64,000 nt of DNA. Source: Anthracocystis setariae. Taxonomy: Eukaryota; Basidiomycota; Ustilaginomycetes; Ustilaginales; Ustilaginaceae. The position numbers were made by a program, and so were the translations under genes. The notes beneath the pieces were generated by a model, which ran no database searches, had not been told where the DNA came from, and saw nothing but the letters and a program-made list of their open reading frames with translations. Where the stretch lies: positions 1 through 64,000 of the forward strand of contig CAKMXJ010000018.1 of NCBI GenBank assembly GCA_928724745.1, in the 5' to 3' direction. Each line of letters begins with the position of its first letter. The first letter of the stretch is position 1. Positions 28,245 to 37,746 of the stretch are shown here, piece after piece.

Positions 28245-29838
28245 CTAACGGAAAACTTCAGGCCGGTGGTATCGCACTTCCTCCTCATCGTCACCACGGC
28301 TCTCAACGAACCAGCCAAGACCCTCGAAGTTCGGCTCCTCCTCCATTACTTCGCACGGAAGGTATTGGCCGAGCAAGGAGCGATTTTCGCGGTGGTATCG
28401 AGTCAGGGCCTCACGCACCTGAGTGCCGATCGTGCCCTCCGTCGAGAAGGCATCGCGGGCGTCAAGGTGGAAGGTCCGCTCCTTAAACCAGTCCACCAAG
28501 CGATCGCGACGCCGCACCGCACCCAAACCGGGACCACCAGGGTACGAGAGGTGGGCACGCACCACAGCCCGCTCGTTCGTGCCCAACGTCAAGTAAGGGC
28601 TGTCGCCGACGTACTCGTGGCGTGTGGCACGCCAGATCGTTCGGCCGCCACATTTCTTCTTGGCCGTCAGGCAATGGCAGCACGACGAAGCTGCAGGACG
28701 GGGACGAGGACCGGTCGGATCACCGTAACTGACAGGAAAGCATCTGTCAAAACCAAGAAAAGAGGAGGCAGGTCGTCAGTGATGCTCGAGTCATGCATGT
28801 CGGAAGCGATACTTACGGTACGTCCAGGTCCGCACAGTGCTGGCAGCTGTAGTTCGGCCACGGCGAACTACCTTCAGTCAGGCGGCGCACCATCGTTCGG
28901 TGTAGCCAGACCTTACCGGCATCGTCGAGCTGCCACTCACGGTCCCAGGCCTGGTTAACGATCGCGATCAACAGAGCGGGGGCGGTGAATCGCTCTGTCC
29001 ATTCCAGCATCTCGACCAGAGTGGGCTTATGAGGACCCGAGCGCGGTCGCACCACGTCTTCGGCCCGACGAATGGGTGGCGGGCCGACTTCAGGGGTGCG
29101 GCGGCCAGGCGATCCGAGTGGCAGGCCGGGACCAGGCGTGTCGGCGCGCTCGGAATTGGCACCATAGGCCGGCGAACGAGGGCCCACGGGCGAGGCCGGC
29201 GTCAGACCGTGTTCATGGAGCTGCGCGCTTGTCATCGCCCGCAGCTCCTCGGCCGTAAACCTCTCCGGAGACGTAGGAACTTGCGGAGGAGGGGAGGATG
29301 GGACGTACAGCTCCGGCGAGGTACGCACGTATACGGGCGAACGAGGCGGTGAGATCGACCCACTCGACGACGGCGATCGCAACGATGGGCCAAGGAATAA
29401 CGGCACCAACGGTGAACCGACCATGCCAGACGGGATCGGGACCTGTGGAGGCGTTACGGCGATGGGTCCAGCAACGCCAGTAGGCGTTACAATGGTGTCG
29501 GACGGGGGAGCAACAGGAGCTGTAGTCACGGCGTCAGAAGTGGCAGCAGCAACAGGCACAGCCAAGGCGTCCGGTGCGGCAGTAGCAGCAGCAGTCACGG
29601 CCACCGCATCAGGAGGAGCGGTAACAGCATCCACGGCTATGGCGGCTGGCGCGTCAGCGGCAGCGGCGGCGACGACATCGACAGCAGGCGTGGTAGGGTT
29701 ACTAGACGCCGTCGGGGCTTGACTAGCGCCGGACGACGAGTCGGAGTGGGGAGCGGTATCGGCCGGGGGCTTGGCCAGCCGAGCCGACCGACGCGAAGGA
29801 ACAGCAGGCGCAGGGGAGGGGTTCTTCTTGGGCGCCAT
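28245..29838 (-). CDS. Antisense spliced gene inside the retrotransposon
   Basis: Two exons on the strand opposite to pol: 29838-28817 and 28743-28245, with a 73-bp intron (donor GTAAGT at 28816-28811, acceptor TTTTGACAG ending at 28744). The join keeps the frame, giving 506 aa from ATG MAPKKNPSP. The N-terminal half is Ala/Pro/Ser/Val-rich and disordered. The C-terminal half is ordered and Cys-rich: CQHCADLDV, then across the intron CCHCLTAKKKCGG, then RTIWRATRHEYVGDSPY, ending in an acidic stretch. Function is unknown; the Cys clusters may bind zinc. No similar protein is recognised. An intron in antisense orientation survives retrotransposition because it is not spliced from the genomic RNA. 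Confidence 0.7.
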
Positions 29839-30003
29839 TATGGATGGTGACGAAGAGGTTCTGGGAAGTGATGATGGTAGCTCAGTGGTCTTCTCACTCA
29901 ACCGCCGACGAGCTCACAGCGGCTGGAAGAGGCGCAGAAGAGCTCACAGCGGCTGGAAGATGCGCAGCCCATTTCATTTCACCTTGCAGGAGCTCGGTTC
30001 TCG

Positions 30004-30015
30004 GAAGGGGGGTAA
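30004..30015 (+). other. Polypurine tract
   Basis: GAAGGGGGGTAA directly before the 3' LTR, the expected plus-strand primer site. Confidence 0.7.
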
Positions 30016-31128
30016 TGTTACAGGCAGCGAAGCCGAGGCGGTGGAAAACTGGTTTTTCGGCCGCCCTCGGCTCAAGCGCGGTTGAAAGGGCTACGGTCAA
30101 CCGCCCTCGCATTCGGGTGAGGGGAGATACGTGGCCAGCAGTGCGTCGAAGTTAGCAGTGGCGTTACTCACGGGCGGCAGAGTTGGAGCGGTGGAAAACA
30201 CGCTTTTCGGCCGCCTTCGGGTCGAGTGCGGCGCAAAGAGTCTCTTTCAGCCGGTTTCGTCCATAGCGATCGGATGGCGGCCGTTCGACAGCGCAGAGAC
30301 GCCAGATCGTGACGACGCCATCTCGAGGCGATCAGCAGTCGAAGGACACCATCTCGAGCGCTCTCAGAGGCTTGGGGGTGATCAGATACTTGTACCACGG
30401 TCAGTACATGCGCACACGCAGGCCGTGCAGCTAGACAATAGGCTAGCGCCGGATCGGCCTTGCCATAGGGGCTTGGAGCGGTCATACTTAATGTCTCCTC
30501 ACCCGGCTCGTAGTGGATGAGCTCCTCATCCACTCTACTTCTTACAACACCAGTCTTTAGCTCAGTATAGCTCCTTAACGTCGTCGTCACGATCATTCAG
30601 TATCTAGTAAAGTAAGTTGCAATTACAGTAGCATTGCAGCTTCCTTGCGTGCCTCCGTTCAAGTCGGAGAACAGCTAGACGTCGTCAGGACCTGTGACGA
30701 CACTACAACACATAACCGCTGCCTACAAGCTAATACCTAGACGTCAGACTCTGGGACGTCGCCGTAACAGCTTAGTGATCACGTCTAGTGTTCACCTAAC
30801 CATCTCCTAAGCCTTCTGTCTTGTCAAGAGCGCTCGCGGGACACCAGGCTATCACACTGTAATATCGAGTACGCCGTGCTGCCGCTGAACGGAGCGCCAA
30901 CAGCGTCAGTCGGTAATAGGACGAACGCGGTCGAGAAACTCACACTCCGCCGCCGCGGGATCGAGTGCGGCTTAATAGTCCTCATCGGGCCGCCGGCGTA
31001 CCTGCGCAACCCACCTCGTACTTCTCAGTTGCACAGGCGTATATCACAAACTCGGCGGCCCAGCCCCGCAGAACCGCACCGTGCTCGAACCGAGATCGGC
31101 CTATTTACCAGGCGCCCGACCGCTGACA
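30016..31128 (+). repeat. 3' LTR
   Basis: 1,113 bp, same start and end as the 5' LTR, followed by the target duplication CCTCT at 31129-31133. Confidence 0.95.
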
Positions 31129-31133
31129 CCTCT

Positions 31134-31780
31134 CAGCATTGGCATGTGATGATTTCAACCTCTTCAGGTTTCAGAGCATCTGGAAGCTGATGCCATTCCA
31201 CTTCTGGCAAAAGGTCGATTTTGATGCAGGTCATGGAACCCAACGCAATCACACTAGCTGCGTGGACCAACTCAAGCGACCTGGACCAGCCAGGAATCCG
31301 GCCCGGCTTTTCCCGGGAAGCGAGAGAACTTGGGGAGAGCGGCAAGTGCCCTTGAGCCAACTGCCGCGCTTCAAAATCTTCGAAGTTGTGGGAGACGGTA
31401 TTTCAGGGACTAACCTGGACCTGAGTGCACTTATGCCGCGACCGAAGATCAAGGACGATCGGGCTTCCATCTGGATACCATGTCCGGAACTCGAAGAGAT
31501 CTACCTGGTCTGTCAAGTGGACTATCACCGCTTGCTCAAGATCTTATCGTTCCGCCACTCGCTTGGAAAAGGTACTTGGGAGGAAGCTGAAGGAGCTTGG
31601 TCCATCATTTGCGATAGGATCGGTATAGACATAAGCCGTCGTCGTCGAAATTTTGCCACCGCTCGATCCGAGAGCGCCGCATCACCCATCACGCGCTTGT
31701 CTCTCAGGGGATCGGATGGGATTGCTCCTAACGTTGCCGCTGAGCTAGCTAAACTCGTAGGTTCGTTCGTGCTGGTGTGA
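31134..31780 (+). pseudogene. F-box protein gene, right part
   Basis: Continues the frame of 20576-21437 after one copy of CCTCT. It reads SALACDDFNLFRFQSIWKL and on to FVLV and a stop at 31780, about 215 residues, Leu- and Arg-rich, with no catalytic motif. It has no start of its own that looks natural (the first ATG is at 31142-31144). The product of the split gene, if any, would lack this part. Confidence 0.75.
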
Positions 31781-31931
31781 TTGCACAAAACAACCTCGGT
31801 TGAGTTTGGCACCTTCTTCCCGTAGATTCTGCTTTTTCGTCTTTCTGCCCTCTATTCTGCATACTTTCTTCTGCCGCATCATACAAACAACATTGCAATG
31901 GGATTATTTGATAGACCCCTTAACCGACCAC

Positions 31932-32417
31932 CTAATCGTTCTTGGGTGCAGACTCAGCGGGGTGATTCTCCTTCCACTCTTTTACGACCTTGTCTGCCAC
32001 TCTGAACGCCTCCATTCCGGCGGGCATGCCGACATACGTTGCGACCTGGAGCAGACACTCCTGTACCTCAACCTCGGTGACGCCGTTGTTGAGGGCTCCA
32101 CGGATATGTGTTGCTAGTTCGGTCCATCTTGCCATTGCGGACAGCATGCCGATGTTGAGGATGCTTCGATCACGTCTTGCCAGACCGGGTCGAGACCAAA
32201 TTCCACCCCAGGCATATTCGGTTGCGATGTTCTGCATTGGCATAGTGAATGCGGTGGCGTTGGCGAGGCTGCGATCGACATAGTCGGAACCAACCACTTG
32301 TCGTCGAATGGCTTTGCCGGTTGTGTGCAGCACGCAGTGAAGCTCATCCCACTCCGCAGAGGAGGTCGAAGAGGCATTGGTGGCTGGAGCAGTGGCAGAG
32401 GCGGAAGAGGACGACAT
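31932..32417 (-). CDS. Carboxymuconolactone decarboxylase-like protein
   Basis: 161 aa from ATG 32417 (MSSSSASATA); the frame is open upstream but without a better ATG. After a Ser/Ala-rich leader, the body (IRRQVVGSDYVDRSLANATA ... WSRPGLARRDRSILNIGMLS ... EVQECLLQVATYVGMPAGME) is the all-helical CMD fold. A single Cys is in the E-x-x-E-C segment, without CxxC, so it resembles the gamma-carboxymuconolactone decarboxylase branch rather than AhpD. The family takes part in aromatic ring degradation, but many members have other or unknown substrates. It lies head-to-tail with the methyltransferase. Confidence 0.8.
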   Translation of the reverse strand: MSSSSASATAPATNASSTSSAEWDELHCVLHTTGKAIRRQVVGSDYVDRSLANATAFTMPMQNIATEYAWGGIWSRPGLARRDRSILNIGMLSAMARWTELATHIRGALNNGVTEVEVQECLLQVATYVGMPAGMEAFRVADKVVKEWKENHPAESAPKND

Positions 32418-32667
32418 GGCGTTGATGACGGATCGAGTGTGGTGGGACAACAAATCGAAGCCAACAACAAGAAGGAGACAAGAATGTCGAAGTGCTTTCA
32501 CGAAGAAACAACAATTCAGGGTTCAATTGGCCGGGCAAACACAAACCGACGTTGCAACCCGCCAAATTCCGGATTTCAGTTCACCGATGCAACCGGTTCA
32601 CCAATGCACGGACCCAGCCGCAGATCCCCGAACACAAACACACCGAGTAGACTGTACATTGTTGACG

Positions 32668-33528
32668 TTAGACAGTCACACGAGTGGCCATGCCCAGACC
32701 ATTCTTGAACGGCAGTGCGACAATGTACCAACCCTTGGACTCGAGGTATTCACGCAACGGAGCGTAGGTACCGATCTGGACACCGGTGAGCCAGTTGTCG
32801 ATAAATAGGACTGCATCTTGCTTGAGTGCTGGCTCGAGAAGCTTGAAAGTCGGCAGAGCCACTGGAAGACAATCGAGAAAACAGTGAAGCAGTTAGCATT
32901 CATTCTTTTCCACAACAATCACGGCAACACTGTACTGTACTGTACAGTACAGTAGTCGGGACCTTTGGATGCGGGGAACTAGCCACTTACCTTCAGCCCA
33001 AATGTCGAACAGCACAGCATCGAGGCTATCCTTCTCAATGTTGGCTTTTGCGGTGTGTTCCAGAATATCCCCCTTAAGCATGGTGAATCCGGGGATGTCG
33101 GTAGTTCCTTTGGGCAACTTCATCGCTTGGGCAATATTGGCGATGGCGGCGTCTGCTTTGTGAAGTTCCTTCTCGGTTCCCCACACCATGGGTTTGTGGG
33201 CGTGTTGTTCTTGTTTGCTTGCTGCTTCCTGAGATGCGATCAGAAGGTAGATGGTTGAGACGCCGTAGGAGGTGCCTGCTTCAAAGATCCTGGATGCATT
33301 CTTGTTGCGCAAGACGGAATAGATGACTTCGGACTTGTCCTGTTTGAGCGCAACCATCTTATCTTTGTACACACTGAAATCGCGCTTCTGCACGTTCTGT
33401 CCGTTGAGAGACGAGATCCCAGTACCTTCGGCATCCTGCTGTTCCGAGAGCTCATGAAGCTCGGTGACAAGTTGAGCTGCCTCCGGGTGGGTTCGATAGA
33501 GGATGCTGTTCTGATAAGAGACGGGCAT
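32668..33528 (-). CDS. SAM-dependent O-methyltransferase-like protein, two exons
   Basis: Exons 33528-33001 and 32861-32668, with a 139-bp intron (donor GTAAGT, acceptor TTCCAG). 240 aa starting MPVSYQNSIL. The Rossmann SAM site is visible: motif I IFEAGTSYGVSTIYL, an acidic residue in GTEKELHK, and DAVLFDIWAE. The C-terminus (PALKQDAVLFIDNWLTG ... YIVALPFKNGLGMATRV) fits the O-methyltransferase 3/24 group. Substrate unknown. The intron contains the palindrome TGTACTGTACTGTACAGTAC, listed separately. Confidence 0.8.
32931..32953. repeat. TACTG/CAGTA palindromic repeat in intron
   Basis: TGTACTGTAC followed by TGTACAGTAC and AGT, self-complementary, inside the methyltransferase intron. The same word appears in several intergenic regions of this window. 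Confidence 0.8.
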
Positions 33529-33800
33529 GGTTCCAAAGGCTTGCGGACGAGAGGTTGGGAGATCGACGATGATGGAGGTTGAAGGGGGGAGGAGCACTCG
33601 CGTCGCTGTGACTGTGGCCCTTTATAGACCGAGTGAGGGTGCGGTCGTACTATGGCAGGCGGGGGTTGGGGGTGAGGGGTCATTGCATTGGGAGTAGGAG
33701 TGGGAATTGCGGGGTAAGAAAAGGATGGTAATACTTTTATCCGCGTGATGGCAGCAAAAGTGTGAATTCTTCCGGACGCTGCTTCGGATGTGCAGCAACA

Positions 33801-33806
33801 AATAAT
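33801..33806. repeat. Harbinger target duplication (left)
   Basis: AATAAT before the left inverted repeat; AATAAT follows the right one at 37034-37039. The true duplication is probably the 3-bp AAT next to the ends (33804-33806 and 37034-37036), as PIF/Harbinger elements duplicate 3 bp. Confidence 0.7.
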
Positions 33807-34181
33807 AGGCAGGTTTTGGTCATCTGTTTTCAGAGTGGTCGGAGATGGTGTTTGGATTGAAAGCCCGCCGGTCCCAAGACGATGACCAGAAGCTGTTTTG
33901 GCTGTAGCTTGGTTTGGTCAGCCTTGGTTCCGACAGACTCGATGATTTCACACGCCTCTGATCAAATTTGTAATGATGAATAAGCTAACAACAACAACAA
34001 CAACAAGTGTGAGTTTGATATCGAGAACACAGCAGACAGTTTGATGGTAGTGGTAGTGCTTGTTGTGATCATCTTAGGCTGCTCATCACCAGATTTGATG
34101 GTCGCTTTGCTATACCACAATCCCGACCCTACCAACCAATACCTCCACTTCTAACCTCCGCTTCTACACTGCCATAACACA

Positions 34182-35492
34182 ATGTCTACAACCTTCTCAC
34201 AAGTTGATGAGTCTGTCAGACGCTCTGTCATTGACTTAGGGGATATCGAGGTCACCGATGACGAGATTGACCTAGCTTTCCCATTGCCGCCATCAATGAA
34301 CCTACATGATCCATTCCAACTCCCTTCGCAGACACCCTCAGTCAACTTAGACGACCCATTTAGGGTTCTCTCGCCATCGCCGTCGCAGCAACAAACCCTT
34401 CCACGTCCTCCTCGCCACGTACCCACCTGTCCGCCTTCTCAAGCCTCCGATATGTCTTTCCAGCATTCGCAAACACCAATTCAAAGTCAAGATTTGGTAT
34501 CTACCGGAAGGGTTAGGTCTGTGCTGTCTGGTAACCGATCTCACTGGACTCAGGACCGGACTGAGGTTCTCATTCGGGCTATGCACGAGCACAACCCCTT
34601 CAAGCATCGGACAAACGTGAACAGAGGTTCAGCATGGCGTCGGGTTGAGGCTGAGGTCAATCAAGTGTTTGCTGGACGAGGTCAAGAGACAAGAACTTCG
34701 CAATCTATCAGAGAGAAGTATAAGCATTTAAGTACGGAGCGGAAGAGGGTTGACAAGCAACAGGCAAGAGGTTCAGGTCATGTGGATGATCGCACTTCTT
34801 TGGAACGTATGCTGGATGATGTTGTGGCAACGGAGACAATGTCATCGGAGAACAGACTGAAGGCTTCTACAGAGGTACATCGTCGGACTATGGCACAGAA
34901 CGGACAAGTGGACGACCCAGCAACACGATCAACAATGTCTATGAGCGAGCGAGCTCGCGTTCAACAGCCACCAACACCTTCTCGAGTCCACACTTTGCAA
35001 GGCGAGGATACAAGCGATACATCAGGAGAACTCCCTATCAACACTCCACGCAAGCGATCAAGGAACACCGCTGGCGACGCGGTTCAGCTGATACTGCAAT
35101 CACACGAGGAGCAACGAATATCAGAGCACCAGCATCGGAAGGATATGCTTGATATCCAGCGGAACGGCAATGACATTCAACAGAAGTGGCTCAACCTGGG
35201 TTCGACCATGCTCAACACCATGCAATACGATATCCAATCGATGAAGTCCGACATGCAATCAGTGAGGGATACGATGAACACCCTCGTTGGGTTGCTTAGT
35301 TGTCAGCATAACCTTGGCAATCAAAGTTCTTCGAACCACACGGCATCAACATTACCTCCCAGTAGTGTCCCAACCATACCTGAAGAGCCTCGAACACCTC
35401 GGGCACTGCGAAGCATTTCAGTCTCCTCGTCAACTCACACAACACCAACACAACGAAACCGCCGTAGCACCCGATCAATGTCTCGCCAGTAG
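34182..35492 (+). CDS. Harbinger Myb/SANT-like DNA-binding partner
   Basis: 436 aa. The Myb/SANT-like trihelix domain is at about residues 119-184 (SHWTQDRTEVLIRAMHEHNP ... SAWRRVEAEVNQVF ... SIREKYKHL). The N-terminus is acidic and Pro-rich. The C-terminal part (NGNDIQQKWLNLGSTMLNTM then QYDIQSMKSDMQSVRDTMN) is likely a coiled coil. In Harbinger elements this second protein brings the transposase to the nucleus and the element ends. It is intact, with its own start and stop. Confidence 0.9.
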   Translation: MSTTFSQVDESVRRSVIDLGDIEVTDDEIDLAFPLPPSMNLHDPFQLPSQTPSVNLDDPFRVLSPSPSQQQTLPRPPRHVPTCPPSQASDMSFQHSQTPIQSQDLVSTGRVRSVLSGNRSHWTQDRTEVLIRAMHEHNPFKHRTNVNRGSAWRRVEAEVNQVFAGRGQETRTSQSIREKYKHLSTERKRVDKQQARGSGHVDDRTSLERMLDDVVATETMSSENRLKASTEVHRRTMAQNGQVDDPATRSTMSMSERARVQQPPTPSRVHTLQGEDTSDTSGELPINTPRKRSRNTAGDAVQLILQSHEEQRISEHQHRKDMLDIQRNGNDIQQKWLNLGSTMLNTMQYDIQSMKSDMQSVRDTMNTLVGLLSCQHNLGNQSSSNHTASTLPPSSVPTIPEEPRTPRALRSISVSSSTHTTPTQRNRRSTRSMSRQ

Positions 35493-35527
35493 AAGTTGTT
35501 ACCATTCTTGTATATACATCTTCACAA

Positions 35528-36703
35528 TCAAAGCTCTGCGTTGACCATCAACTGATCCTCCTCGTCGGCAAGGTCCTGTGCGTTGACACCTGTCTGGTCC
35601 TCCGAGCTTTCTGTGAACGAACTTGACATCCGGACGCGCGATGACGAGAAGTACTCCTCGATTGTAGGCGGGTTCACCCGCATTGCTTTGCTGATGTTGT
35701 TCCCAACCAAGCATGTCCTAGCGTTCCACAGCAATGTACCAACCATGAACTCCTGACCAACTGGTGTTAGAGCCGTCCGTTGGTACTGTTTGTCCCTGAA
35801 GCGTGGCCATTGCATTGATATCATTCCGATACCCCATTCAACGGTGACTCGATACTTACTGAGGACATGGTTGAACTGCTTCTCCTGTTGTGAGATCATG
35901 TTGCCACCAAAGGGCAATACAATCGCTGCTGAGACACCATAAGCTTGATCCCCGTAAAGATACCTCCGCCTTCCATCTGCTCCGATAGCATTCTGCATTG
36001 CCCATTGTACCAATGCCGTTTCTCTTGCCATATGCGCATCGTGGCGCCGTCCCACAAATGGTTCGGAGCAGTATAGCATGCCATCAGGTGTGGCAATGAT
36101 CTGATACTTCAGCGCATGAAGACGCTTGTGTCCGTTATAGGCCTCCTCTTGATCATGCTTTGGCATTGCAATTGGTCTGACTGTACCATCTACAGCGCCC
36201 CAGAAGTCTGGATATCGATACTTCCGTTGTATCGCTGCCGACAATACATCCAACCGCCGTGGTTCAAGAAGCTTGTGCCTATCACTGGTTACATCAAGTA
36301 AGTACCTCCATCTCTTGAAGATCTTATCGGAGAGGCATCTTACAATGCGACTGACCCGGCTATATGACCATCCAAACTGGCCTTCAAGCTTTCGACCATA
36401 ACCTCCTCGAAAGTATGCCAGTAGCATCAACAACGCTGTCTTGCTGTCCACACAGTCTTGTACAGACGTTCTCACAGGATCAGGCAACAGCAAAGCATCG
36501 TGGATACGGTTGAATTGACTGATAGTGAATCCAAATGTAGGCTTGAACTGAGCATCGTCGAGATGGGCTACAATGGCTTTGTAGTCTTGAGGATTGAGCA
36601 ATGTGGCAGGAGCTCGGAGAAGCAGTAAAGCTGTTACTAGGAGGAGTTCTCGACGTCTGCGAGCAGCTGTGATGGAGCGATCAACGTCGTAAAAGGTGTT
36701 CAT
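35528..36703 (-). CDS. Harbinger DDE transposase
   Basis: 391 aa from ATG 36703 (MNTFYDVDRS). The DDE_Tnp_4 catalytic core is complete: Asp in WGAVDGTVRPI, Asp in YLYGDQAYGV and Glu in TVEWGIGMIS. The conserved GHKRLHALKYQII and RHDAHMA segments are also present. A helix-turn-helix region precedes it (FGWSYSRVSRIVRCLSDKI). The C-terminus is acidic. No break is seen, so the copy may be active. Convergent with the Myb-like gene. Confidence 0.93.
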   Translation of the reverse strand: MNTFYDVDRSITAARRRRELLLVTALLLLRAPATLLNPQDYKAIVAHLDDAQFKPTFGFTISQFNRIHDALLLPDPVRTSVQDCVDSKTALLMLLAYFRGGYGRKLEGQFGWSYSRVSRIVRCLSDKIFKRWRYLLDVTSDRHKLLEPRRLDVLSAAIQRKYRYPDFWGAVDGTVRPIAMPKHDQEEAYNGHKRLHALKYQIIATPDGMLYCSEPFVGRRHDAHMARETALVQWAMQNAIGADGRRRYLYGDQAYGVSAAIVLPFGGNMISQQEKQFNHVLSKYRVTVEWGIGMISMQWPRFRDKQYQRTALTPVGQEFMVGTLLWNARTCLVGNNISKAMRVNPPTIEEYFSSSRVRMSSSFTESSEDQTGVNAQDLADEEDQLMVNAEL

Positions 36704-37033
36704 GCCGTTCAAGTTTGTTCCAGAAGCAGGATTTGCGGGTTAAAGCTATGGTGGTAGGGTGGTAGCATAGCTTTATCGCCGCTTGACGGCAATGAGAAGC
36801 AGTCGACCGCACCTTTTGATCCACAAAAACCTCTCTATACTGGCCGGAACCGAACATCTTGACTGGCAACTGACTGGTACGTCAAGGCAAGGTTGAACCC
36901 AGCCAAGTTCAACCCGGAGACGTCCCAGTCATGGTACTGTAAACCAATCTAGGCATAACATGCATGCGGAGCTCGAAATGGATGACTAAATTGGCTCGAG
37001 TTTGGTCCTAAGATGGACGACCAAAACCTGCCT

Positions 37034-37746
37034 AATAATGTGCGTTGTGTGAGTGTCTGTCTTGGTAGCACTTGTCACTTTCAATCGGATTGGCCGTCAC
37101 GTTTGCACGCCTCCCAGGTAGGCACTTCCGCTTTCTGATTCAGCCGAACCACATGACCCGCATTTGACCTCCTCAACAATGACGCTGATTTGAACTTGGG
37201 TTTGGCATCTATCCGATCCATGCACGGCTAATTGTCGCTTCACATCCGACGTTCCCACCATCGGTGTCCGCCGTCAACTTTGTCCAGATATTGGGCCAAC
37301 CCACTCTTTCATTTCATTCGAACGCCAACCCGCGTTCTATGCACATTGCTGAGCCAGCACCTTTCCTAGGATCGCGTTCATATATATACAGACGCTGTAT
37401 GCCCGTAGCAGTATCGCAGAGTATCCGTCAGAGTTTCTCCCTCTGTCCGGCGGGCGACTCTGTCAAGGATATTTCCGCCGGTTGCCTCTTTCCATCTCCA
37501 CGGCGAATTGACCGGTTACCCTCGGCGGGAAAAAAAAAATAGAAAAGCGCGAGGACCATGGAAATTTCTCCAAACCCCTCTTCTGCGCGAAGCGCGGGTG
37601 CGTGTTATCTTTTCGGTTAACCCGCCGGTCGAGCCTATTCTTCTCGAGTCACGGATCGTGTCAATCTGCTCATCTACGATACACACCAACCACTCGACTT
37701 CGATTGCTACCGCTCTGCTCTGGACGCCTCCCACCATCGATTCATC
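37034..37746. promoter_or_regulatory. Upstream region of MFS gene
   Basis: No gene recognised. A TATATATA stretch lies at 37380-37388 and C/T-rich sequence leads to the ATG at 37747; likely promoter and leader. Confidence 0.4.

Larger units (their letters stand above)
21438..31128 (+). mobile_element. Complete Ty3/gypsy chromovirus LTR retrotransposon
   Basis: 9,691 bp. It is bounded by CCTCT duplications, with LTRs of 1,113 bp that start TGT and end ACA, gag (22588-24264), pol (24261-28019) with a C-terminal chromodomain, an antisense spliced gene (28245-29838), and a purine-rich tract before the 3' LTR. The LTRs appear identical as far as their translations show, and gag and pol are open, so insertion is recent and the copy may be active. 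It inserted inside the F-box gene. Confidence 0.95.
33807..37033. mobile_element. PIF/Harbinger DNA transposon, complete
   Basis: 3,227 bp, with terminal inverted repeats AGGCAGGTTTTGGTC (33807-33821, inverted at 37019-37033). One mismatch and looser similarity follow. Target duplications flank it. It carries two convergent genes, a Myb/SANT-like protein (+) and a DDE transposase (-), separated by 35 bp. This two-gene layout is the standard autonomous Harbinger form. Confidence 0.92.

Noticed and set aside
28098..28958. A + strand ORF of 286 codons after pol
   Set aside because: It is the complement of the antisense spliced gene and shows no domain.
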